Assembly (NCBI GenBank): GCA_910578605.1
Contig: CAJTQG010000018.1
Span: forward strand, 53,078-61,957
Length of the DNA: 8,880 bases
From: an uncultured Lachnospiraceae bacterium
GTDB taxonomy: Bacteria > Bacillota > Clostridia > Lachnospirales > Lachnospiraceae
Direction: 5' to 3'
The number at the start of each line of letters is the position of its first letter. Position 1 is the first letter of the stretch. Shown here piece by piece: positions 1-5,279 of the stretch. The translations under genes and the position numbers were made by a program. The notes below the pieces were generated by a model that was not told where the DNA came from, made no database searches, and was given only the letters and a program-made list of their open reading frames with translations.

Positions 1-720
1 TTGCTGATGATTATCCTTCTTTACTGTTTTCCTGTAGCATTTATTTTAGAACAGCCGGATTTATCAACCAGTATTGTCATTATGCTTTTATTTTGTTCTA
101 TTATGTTTATCGGAGGACTGCAATACAAAATTATCGGCGTTATTTTAGCTATGGCTATACCGGCGTCCGCTGTACTTCTTTACTTAGTATTACAGCCAAA
201 CCAAAAGATTTTAGAGCCATACCAGTACAATCGAATTATTGGTTTTTATGATAAGGACAACGAAGAGGCGGCTAGAATTAACTATCAGCAGCAAAATTCT
301 ATTATGGCAATCGGTTCCGGCGGTTTAATGGGAAAAGGGCTAAATACTGAAAATGTAGAGAGTGTAAAAAACGGTGATTATCTAGCAGAGCCTCAAACAG
401 ATTTTATTTTTACTATAGTGGGAGAGGAGCTTGGCTTTGTAGGCGGCGTGATTGTCATTATCTTACTTGCGCTGATTACCTTTGAATGTTTTTGGACTGG
501 TGCTCACGCGCCAGATATAGGAGGCAAAATTATATGTTGCGGATTTGGCTCGCTGATTGCACTCCAGTCCTTTGTCAACATTGCCGTAGTTACCATGCTG
601 ATTCCCAATACCGGTCTGACACTGCCGTTTGTCAGCTATGGGCTGAGTTCTCTTATTAGTATGTATATCGGAATTGGCTTTGTCATGAATGTAAGTTTGC
701 AGAAAGTAAAATTATTATAG
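1..720 (+). CDS. rodA: FtsW/RodA/SpoVE family peptidoglycan glycosyltransferase, C-terminal part (probably RodA)
   Basis: The reading frame is open from base 1, so the gene begins upstream and only the last 239 codons are present; the TTG at base 1 is not taken as a start. SEDS proteins polymerise lipid II into glycan strands at the membrane, working with a class B penicillin-binding protein. Visible family landmarks are QPDLSTS (residues 18-24 of the fragment), GSGGLMGKG (105-113), EPQTDFIF (130-137) with the Asp (134) of the extracellular loop that is essential in studied RodA proteins, GEELGF (141-146), and PNTGLTLPFVSYG (202-214). About six hydrophobic segments are visible. Two spots differ from the common consensus: QPDLST for QPDLGT, and SYGLSS for SYGGSS. 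The downstream mgsA neighbour, which I recall following rodA in Lachnospiraceae, favours RodA over FtsW or SpoVE, but the paralogue cannot be proved from this part alone. Confidence 0.85.
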   Translation: MLMIILLYCFPVAFILEQPDLSTSIVIMLLFCSIMFIGGLQYKIIGVILAMAIPASAVLLYLVLQPNQKILEPYQYNRIIGFYDKDNEEAARINYQQQNSIMAIGSGGLMGKGLNTENVESVKNGDYLAEPQTDFIFTIVGEELGFVGGVIVIILLALITFECFWTGAHAPDIGGKIICCGFGSLIALQSFVNIAVVTMLIPNTGLTLPFVSYGLSSLISMYIGIGFVMNVSLQKVKLL

Positions 721-730
721 GAGGTTTTTC

Positions 731-1129
731 ATGAATATAGGGTTAGTAGCACACGATTCCAAAAAAAAGCTAATACAAAACTTTTGTATTGCCTACAGAG
801 GCATTTTATGTAAGCATGAGTTGTATGCAACTGGAACAACAGGCCGCTTAATTGAGGAGGTGACCAATCTTTCTGTGCACAAATATCTGGCTGGACACTT
901 GGGAGGTGAGCAGCAGCTAGGAGCGATGATAGAAAATGATGGCATTGATTTATTGATATTTCTTCGTGACCCATTGACGCCTAAGGTTCACGAGCCGGAT
1001 GTCAACAATATTATACGTCAATGTGATATGCACAACATTCCATTGGCTTCTAACGTGGCAACCGCAGAGCTGCTTGTCAAATCATTAGACCGGGGCGACC
1101 TAGAGTGGCGTGAAATTTACAAACAGTAG
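731..1129 (+). CDS. mgsA: Methylglyoxal synthase
   Basis: MgsA converts dihydroxyacetone phosphate to methylglyoxal and phosphate, a cytosolic bypass of lower glycolysis that relieves sugar-phosphate stress. The 132-aa protein matches the family over its full length: LVAHDSKK near the N-terminus (His8, Asp9), the phosphate-binding YATGTTG (32-38), GHLGGEQQ (55-62), FLRDPLT (77-83) and HEPDV (87-91). By alignment with the E. coli enzyme (offset 11), His8, Asp80, His87 and Asp90 correspond to His19, Asp91, His98 and Asp101. The catalytic Asp71 corresponds to Glu60 here, and Pro67 to His56. An AGGAGG ribosome binding site at 719-724 overlaps the stop codon of the upstream rodA-like gene, with 6 nt to the ATG, so the two are very likely cotranscribed and translationally coupled. 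Family assignment is secure; activity with Glu at the catalytic position is inferred. Confidence 0.97.
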   Translation: MNIGLVAHDSKKKLIQNFCIAYRGILCKHELYATGTTGRLIEEVTNLSVHKYLAGHLGGEQQLGAMIENDGIDLLIFLRDPLTPKVHEPDVNNIIRQCDMHNIPLASNVATAELLVKSLDRGDLEWREIYKQ

Positions 1130-1146
1130 CATGTTCATACAATTGT

Positions 1147-1158
1147 TTATAGCTATAA
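1147..1158. repeat. Perfect 12-bp palindrome in the convergent gap
   Basis: TTATAGCTATAA is a perfect palindrome 17 nt after the mgsA stop and just before the large hairpin at 1163-1239. It could be a DNA-binding site or a chance feature of AT-rich spacer; no function is assigned. Confidence 0.3.
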
Positions 1159-1162
1159 GGAA

Positions 1163-1239
1163 CAGACTGAATCGGGGTTTTTCCTGTTGGGATTCAATAT
1201 AATAAATTATTGGTCCCTGTAGGAAAAGCCCCATGTCTG
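1163..1239. repeat. Long imperfect hairpin between convergent mgsA and DUF378 genes
   Basis: A 77-nt stretch folds on itself almost throughout. CAGAC (1163-1167) pairs with GTCTG (1235-1239); GGGGTTTTTCCT (1174-1185) pairs with AGGAAAAGCCCC (1221-1232) over 12 bp with one G-T wobble; GGGA (1189-1192) pairs with TCCC (1214-1217); CAATA (1195-1199) pairs with TATTG (1208-1212), leaving an 8-nt AT loop. It lies between the 3' ends of two convergent genes, where a bidirectional terminator or 3'-end stabiliser would be expected, but neither strand has a clear T-tract after the stem. It could instead be a short palindromic repeat element or a structured RNA. The structure is seen directly; the role is inferred. 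Confidence 0.6.
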
Positions 1240-1280
1240 TGTGATATTCAGCAGCAGCAATGCTTCCTCTATACTGCACG

Positions 1281-1493
1281 TTAAGATTCCTGCATGGCAC
1301 CTACTCGACCAAACATACTTAACAGATACAAACCGCTGATTCCTACAATACCATACACAATTCTTGAAAGGATTGACATATTGCCGAACAAAAATGCAAC
1401 TAGGTCAATTCTGAAAAATCCTACTAATCCCCAGTTGATTGCTCCTATAATAGCAATTGTCAACAGTGTATAATCTAAGCATTTAGTATTCAT
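1281..1493 (-). CDS. DUF378 family small membrane protein
   Basis: This is a 70-aa integral membrane protein of unknown function. Family landmarks are GAINWGLVGFF (17-27), DLVAFLFG (30-37) and LSRIVYGIVGISGLYLL (42-58); these give two hydrophobic segments joined by a short loop. The length is normal for the family (Bacillus YuzA-type proteins). The start is well supported: reading the minus strand, AAGGAGGT (about 1500-1507) lies 6-7 nt before the ATG. It is the only gene on the minus strand in the window, convergent with mgsA and divergent from the HlyD-like gene, so it is transcribed alone. The C-terminus is a short hydrophilic tail. No biochemical role is established for the family. I did not find a convincing minus-strand promoter. 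Confidence 0.9.
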   Translation of the reverse strand: MNTKCLDYTLLTIAIIGAINWGLVGFFRIDLVAFLFGNMSILSRIVYGIVGISGLYLLSMFGRVGAMQES

Positions 1494-1494
1494 A

Positions 1495-1524
1495 TTGACT
1501 ACCTCCTTAGGTGTTTAATACAAT
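1495..1524 (+). promoter_or_regulatory. Candidate sigma-A promoter for the HlyD-like/yggS/sepF unit
   Basis: TTGACT (1495-1500) and TACAAT (1519-1524) are each one base from consensus, with an 18-nt spacer. They point towards the plus-strand division cluster, with a predicted start near 1531. The -35 lies 1 nt beyond the ATG of the minus-strand DUF378 gene, and the spacer covers that gene's ribosome binding site. The left arm of the inverted repeat at 1521-1557 overlaps the -10 box, which would suit an operator. Confidence 0.45.
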
Positions 1525-1557
1525 CTAGTTCAGTTCTAAATAGAATTTCTTAGATTG
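1521..1557. promoter_or_regulatory. Nested inverted repeat, possible operator or leader hairpin
   Basis: CAATCTA (1521-1527) and TAGATTG (1551-1557) are perfect 7-bp arms. Inside them is a second perfect pair, TTCTA (1534-1538) and TAGAA (1541-1545), separated by AA. The element sits between divergent genes and overlaps the candidate -10 box. It could bind a dimeric regulator or fold in RNA; which one is unknown. Confidence 0.4.
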
Positions 1558-1603
1558 TTACTATTATGTGTAAATTGATTGTTAGTTATGAATGGAAATA
1601 TTT

Positions 1604-1622
1604 AGAAAGGAAAAAAATGTAA
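1604..1622 (+). promoter_or_regulatory. Ribosome binding site followed by an ATG-TAA start-stop
   Basis: AGAAAGGA (1604-1611) is the best ribosome binding site in this leader, but the ATG it serves (1617-1619) is followed at once by TAA (1620-1622). The frame differs from that of the HlyD-like gene, whose favoured ATG lies 14 nt further on at 1637. This could be a minimal start-stop element that tunes translation by reinitiation. Alternatively the site may serve an in-frame TTG at 1625. Confidence 0.3.
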
Positions 1623-1636
1623 ATTTGGGACAAAAT

Positions 1637-3034
1637 ATGGCAAAAAAGAGAAGAAAGATTGTACAATATAAACGACCTTTAAATATTAATATTGGAACAG
1701 TAATTTTTGGCATAACCTTTTTATACATATGCATTTATTGTTTTATCTATTTTACAAGAGATAAAATCTCCTACTATGAAGTAGTACAGGGAAAAAGCGC
1801 AGTTGTCAATTCTTCTTCCTACACTGGTCTTATCCTTCGCAAGGAAACGGTAACTCGTGCTCCGGCTACTGGCTATCTGCATTTTTATATTCGGGACTGT
1901 TCAAAGGCTGCTATTGGCACAACCATTTATACACTTGATGAGAAAGGAATCGTATCTGACCTGTTAGAACGTGCCAAAGCGGACGGTACTGTGTTAACTT
2001 CAAATAATTTAAAAGATATCAAAGCAAAAATAGCGGGCTATGAAGCAGGCTATGACAATGTTAATTTCGCAAATGTATATGATTTTAAAAATGAATTGGA
2101 AAATACCATTTCTGAGTGCATCAATTTAAGCGCGTTGGAAAATTTAAATACATTGGCTGACGAGGAGGACAAAAAATCATATCAAATATACAAGGCTAAG
2201 CAATCAGGGATTATTGTGTGCTCCACAGATGGCTATGAGGATTTAAAGGAAAACAAGCTCACTCCATCAGATTTTAATTCTACTACTAGAGAGCTTACCT
2301 CACACCGCTCTAATGAATTAGTAGAGTCAAAAACACCTATCTACAAAACAATCAACAGTGAAATGTGGAACCTCTATTTTAAAATATCTGAAAATGATAA
2401 AAACAAATATCAGGACACGGATACTTTAACCATTCGGTTTTTAAAGGATGATATTACATTATCTGCCAATTTTGAGCTGATTGAGATAGAAGGTGAGGAT
2501 TACGGAAAATTAACCCTGTCAAGATATATGCTTCACTATGCCACAGAACGTTTTTTAGATTTCACCATTGTGGAGGAGGAAATCAGCGGATTAAAAATAC
2601 CAAAATCAGCTATCGTTGAAAAAGATTTTTATGTAGTTCCCATTGAATACCTTACAGGAGGCGGTGACAGCTTAAACCAGGGCTTTAATATAGAAAAAAC
2701 AGATGAGAACGGCAATATCCATGTAGAATTTCAATCTCATGCTGTATATCGTGTGACTGAGGATTCCTTTTACATAGACGCCAAAGTTTACAACAGCGGT
2801 GCCCAGATTATTATGCCGGATTCCAATGAAAAATTCACTTTGAGCAAAACGGAAAAACTGCAAGGTGTTTACAATATCAATAACGGATATGCCGTCTTCA
2901 AGCAAATTGAAATATTATCTGAGAGCAATGATTACGCCATTATAGCTGACAACACTGATTTTGGTGTTACTATTTACGACCATATCGTTTTAAAAGGGGA
3001 CTCTGTTGCAGAAAAACAAATTATATTTCAATAA
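1637..3034 (+). CDS. HlyD-like (membrane fusion protein family) membrane-anchored envelope protein
   Basis: The product is 465 aa from the ATG at 1637, where the protein opens with MAKKRRK, one hydrophobic segment (about residues 17-40) and a large extracytoplasmic part, a type II topology. The frame stays open to ATG 1592, but that start has no ribosome binding site and would add 15 residues. After the anchor, a beta-rich stretch resembles a split lipoyl/HlyD hairpin (about 63-103, with second half KAKQSGIIVCS near 186-196), flanking a helical, coiled region. A C-terminal beta domain follows (about 240-465), ending in a GVYNINNGYAVFKQIEIL and VLKGDSV pattern typical of membrane fusion proteins. 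Such proteins normally bridge an ABC or RND pump to the outside, but no transporter gene is present in the window. It lies 39 nt upstream of yggS and probably shares its transcript. Family is moderately sure; function is unknown, with an envelope or division role inferred from context. Confidence 0.75.
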   Translation: MAKKRRKIVQYKRPLNINIGTVIFGITFLYICIYCFIYFTRDKISYYEVVQGKSAVVNSSSYTGLILRKETVTRAPATGYLHFYIRDCSKAAIGTTIYTLDEKGIVSDLLERAKADGTVLTSNNLKDIKAKIAGYEAGYDNVNFANVYDFKNELENTISECINLSALENLNTLADEEDKKSYQIYKAKQSGIIVCSTDGYEDLKENKLTPSDFNSTTRELTSHRSNELVESKTPIYKTINSEMWNLYFKISENDKNKYQDTDTLTIRFLKDDITLSANFELIEIEGEDYGKLTLSRYMLHYATERFLDFTIVEEEISGLKIPKSAIVEKDFYVVPIEYLTGGGDSLNQGFNIEKTDENGNIHVEFQSHAVYRVTEDSFYIDAKVYNSGAQIIMPDSNEKFTLSKTEKLQGVYNINNGYAVFKQIEILSESNDYAIIADNTDFGVTIYDHIVLKGDSVAEKQIIFQ

Positions 3035-3073
3035 TATACCTTTTGAACACAACAATCATAATATGGAGGCAAT

Positions 3074-3766
3074 ATGTTAAAAGAAAATTTAAAGCAAGTG
3101 GAAGGAAATATACTAGATGCCTGCAAGGCTTCAGGGCGCTCTAGGGAGGAAGTAACCTTAATTGCGGTGAGCAAAACAAAGCCAGTAGGTGATTTAGAGG
3201 AAATTTATAGAGAGGGAGTACGGGATTTTGGTGAGAACAAAGTACAGGAGCTCTGCCAAAAATATGAGGTTCTTCCCAAAGATATCCGATGGCATATGAT
3301 TGGACATCTTCAGCGCAACAAGGTGAAATATATTATAGATAAAGTAGCTCTGATCCATTCGGTGGATTCCCTGCGTCTAGCACAGCAAATCCAGACAGAG
3401 GCAGAGAAGGCAAACGTTCATGTCGATATATTGGTTGAAGTAAATGTAGCCGGTGAAGAATCAAAGTTTGGTGTTGCCTGGGATGAAGCGGAAGCCCTTA
3501 TTCGGGAAATTGCACAATTTAATCGTGTTCATATCCAAGGATTTATGACAATTGCACCTTTTGTTGAAAATTCTGATGAAAATCGTGAGATTTTTCAAAA
3601 ATTATCTCAATTGTATATTGACATCAAACAAAAAAACATTGATAATGTTAATATGCGTGTGTTGTCCATGGGAATGACCGGAGACTATACTGCTGCAGTA
3701 GAGGAAGGTGCAACTATGGTGCGCGTAGGCACAGGCATATTCGGTCAACGAAATTATAATAGATAG
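3074..3766 (+). CDS. yggS: YggS/YlmE family pyridoxal-phosphate homeostasis protein
   Basis: This 230-aa cytosolic protein belongs to the PLP-binding YggS/PROSC family (ylmE in Bacillus), which keeps vitamin B6 and amino-acid pools balanced and has no known catalytic reaction. AVSKTKP (31-37) carries the PLP Schiff-base lysine Lys34. FGENKVQE (52-59), WHMIGHLQRNK (73-83) and the phosphate-binding end SMGMTGDYTAAVEEG followed by VRVGTGIFG (near 208-224) complete the TIM-barrel signature. Usual family length is about 220-235 aa, so it is intact. GGAGG (3065-3069) is 4 nt from the ATG. Its stop overlaps the ribosome binding site of sepF, so these two are coupled. Location before sepF is conserved in Firmicutes and Actinobacteria. 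The only small deviation is MGMTGD for the commoner MGMSxD. Confidence 0.97.
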   Translation: MLKENLKQVEGNILDACKASGRSREEVTLIAVSKTKPVGDLEEIYREGVRDFGENKVQELCQKYEVLPKDIRWHMIGHLQRNKVKYIIDKVALIHSVDSLRLAQQIQTEAEKANVHVDILVEVNVAGEESKFGVAWDEAEALIREIAQFNRVHIQGFMTIAPFVENSDENREIFQKLSQLYIDIKQKNIDNVNMRVLSMGMTGDYTAAVEEGATMVRVGTGIFGQRNYNR

Positions 3767-3780
3767 GAGAGAAAACGATA

Positions 3781-4356
3781 ATGGGTAAAATATCCGATAA
3801 GTTTTTAAGCATGTTACGTTTGGATCCGGATGATGATTATGATGATGAAGATTATTTTGATGAACCTGATGAAGAAGAACAACTATACACAAAACGTTCC
3901 ACTTCCAGAAGCAGAAAATTCATAGATGACGACGAAGATGACATTGCTCCAACAAGAGAACCAGCCAGAGAAAATGTACGTACTGTATCCTCCTCATCCA
4001 GAAGTATGTTAAATAACACCAGAGGCAAGGTAGTTCCTATGCGAAAAGGCCGCAATGCAGGCAATAATATGGAGGTCTGTATTATCCGGCCTACTACTAT
4101 GAATGATTGTCCTGATGTAACAGATACATTGCTCAGCGGACGTGCTGTCATTTTAAACCTAGAAGGTCTTCCAACAGATACAGCACAGCGGATTATTGAT
4201 TTTACATCTGGTTCCTGCTATGCAATCAATGGTAATTTACAAAAAATCACAAGTTATATTTTTATTATCACACCGGAAAGTGTGGAGATTTCCGGAGATT
4301 TCCAGGAGATGTTAGGTTCTGGAATGGATGTGACCGGCAAAACATCCGGTTTTTAA
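3781..4356 (+). CDS. sepF: Cell division protein SepF
   Basis: SepF tethers FtsZ to the membrane and polymerises into rings at the division septum. The 191-aa product shows the three expected parts: an N-terminal amphipathic membrane-binding helix (MGKISDKFLSMLRL, 1-14); a long disordered linker (about 15-95), first strongly acidic (Asp/Glu/Tyr-rich, 16-34) and then Ser/Arg-rich; and the conserved SepF domain (about 97-182) with the RPTTMNDCPDVTDTLLSGRAV-like start, ILNLEGLP and AQRIIDFTSG. The C-terminal STF-like stretch ITPESVEISGD is also present. AGGAGA (3765-3770) overlaps the yggS stop and lies 10 nt before the ATG. Length is at the upper end of the usual range owing to the linker. The last codons carry a small terminator-like hairpin. 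No minC or ftsA is seen in the window. Confidence 0.97.
   Translation: MGKISDKFLSMLRLDPDDDYDDEDYFDEPDEEEQLYTKRSTSRSRKFIDDDEDDIAPTREPARENVRTVSSSSRSMLNNTRGKVVPMRKGRNAGNNMEVCIIRPTTMNDCPDVTDTLLSGRAVILNLEGLPTDTAQRIIDFTSGSCYAINGNLQKITSYIFIITPESVEISGDFQEMLGSGMDVTGKTSGF
4333..4354 (+). terminator. Weak intrinsic terminator or attenuator overlapping the sepF stop
   Basis: ACCGG (4333-4337) pairs with CCGGT (4346-4350) across an 8-nt loop and runs into TTTTT (4350-4354). The stem is only 5 bp but GC-rich. It is placed inside the last sepF codons, so it would cut transcription only partly before ylmH. Partial termination here is inferred. Confidence 0.35.
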
Positions 4357-4387
4357 CATTATGAAATTATGATTGAAAATTAAAAAC

Positions 4388-4417
4388 GAGTTTTGACAAT
4401 TTTGTCAATTCAAACTC
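4388..4417. promoter_or_regulatory. Inverted repeat with a -35-like box upstream of ylmH
   Basis: TTGACAA (4393-4399) and TTGTCAA (4402-4408) form a near-perfect palindrome, enclosed by GAGTTT (4388-4393) and AAACTC (4412-4417). The left arm contains a consensus -35 hexamer (TTGACA, 4393-4398), but the expected -10 position reads TCAAAA (4416-4421), which is poor. It could be a regulated promoter, an operator, or an RNA hairpin in the sepF-ylmH spacer. Confidence 0.35.
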
Positions 4418-4440
4418 AAAAAGAAGAAGAGTGACAGACG

Positions 4441-5208
4441 ATGGAAAAAGAAGAACAATATTTTTTGAAACATATGATGGATTTAGCCAACCAGGCATAC
4501 ATGACAAATCGTCCTGTTGTCTCTTCTTTTTTAAATCTTTATGAACAATCCTTGTTTCTTTCTATGCAGCAAAAACCTGATTTTTATTGTAATTTTCCCC
4601 TTCCGTTTTCATGGTGGGGTGGTTATGAGATGGCAGAGCGAAAGCGTTTGCTTTTTGCTCACTCCATTGCCAAAAAAGACTTTCAGATTGCAATTCTGCA
4701 AATTCAGCCTCAGCATCCCAAATATGCGGTTTCCATGAATCACAGAGATTTTTTAGGCTCCATTTTAAATTTGGGGTTAAAAAGAGAAACCATTGGTGAT
4801 ATTTTAATAGAAGGACAGTCTGCCTATGTTTTCTGTCAAATGGATATGGCAACATTTATATGTGAAAATTTAAGCTTTGTAAAGAATAATGCCGTAACCC
4901 TTAGTTTGCTTGCAAACTTAACAAAAAACATAGAACCAAAGCTCACCGAAGAGACGGGCTCCGTTTCCAGTCTGCGAATTGATTGTGTGATTGCCTTGGC
5001 ATTTCACCTTTCTAGAAAACAAGCGCAGGAGCTAATAAACAGAGAGCTTGTATTTATTGACAGTCGTTTAATAAAACATACTAGTATTTTACTGAAAGAA
5101 GGGCAGACTATTTCTGTAAGAGGAAAAGGAAAATGTATCTTTTCTCATATTGTATCAACTACAAAAAAGGGAAACTTATGGATTTGTCTCAAACGATACC
5201 AATCCTAA
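4441..5208 (+). CDS. ylmH: YlmH family S4-domain RNA-binding protein
   Basis: This 255-aa cytosolic protein matches YlmH along its length. The N-terminal part has FLNLYEQ (30-36), GGYEMAERKRLLFA (60-73), and HPKYAVSMNHRDFLGSILNLG (92-112) leading to the IGDILIEGQSAYVFC stretch (118-132). The C-terminal S4 RNA-binding domain begins at SSLRIDCVIALAFHLSRKQA (about 176-195) and continues through LINRELVFIDSR and GQTISVRGKGK (to 231). YlmH of Bacillus has been linked to ribosome-associated quality control, where it binds stalled 50S subunits; that role is inferred here. The ribosome binding site is weak (GAAGAAGAG, about 4423-4431, too far and not canonical). The start agrees with the family N-terminus (MEKEEQ). 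It sits directly after sepF because the usual ylmG is absent. Confidence 0.94.
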   Translation: MEKEEQYFLKHMMDLANQAYMTNRPVVSSFLNLYEQSLFLSMQQKPDFYCNFPLPFSWWGGYEMAERKRLLFAHSIAKKDFQIAILQIQPQHPKYAVSMNHRDFLGSILNLGLKRETIGDILIEGQSAYVFCQMDMATFICENLSFVKNNAVTLSLLANLTKNIEPKLTEETGSVSSLRIDCVIALAFHLSRKQAQELINRELVFIDSRLIKHTSILLKEGQTISVRGKGKCIFSHIVSTTKKGNLWICLKRYQS

Positions 5209-5214
5209 ATATAT

Positions 5215-5243
5215 TTGAATTTTAGAATTTCAATAACTAAAAT
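5215..5243 (+). promoter_or_regulatory. Candidate sigma-A promoter for divIVA
   Basis: TTGAAT (5215-5220), a 17-nt spacer and TAAAAT (5238-5243) lie in the ylmH-divIVA gap. The predicted start near 5250 leaves a leader of about 30 nt holding AAGGAG (5266-5271). The -35 also forms part of a short inverted repeat, TTGAA (5215-5219) with TTCAA (5229-5233). It probably gives divIVA transcription of its own, beyond read-through from ylmH. Confidence 0.5.
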
Positions 5244-5279
5244 ACTACAAGAATTTATAAGAAATAAGGAGAAATAATT

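Noticed and set aside
1130..1280. Riboswitch or T-box in the mgsA/DUF378 gap
   Set aside because: The gap lies downstream of both genes and shows no known riboswitch core; only the hairpin and the palindrome are supported.
1100..1300. 66-codon minus-strand frame spanning the convergent gap
   Set aside because: It overlaps the ends of mgsA and the DUF378 gene, has no ribosome binding site, and its translation resembles no family I know; it simply reads through the hairpin.
3852..4151. 99-codon minus-strand frame opposite sepF
   Set aside because: Its Ser-rich product is the mirror of the acidic Asp/Glu repeats of the SepF linker; sepF is certain.
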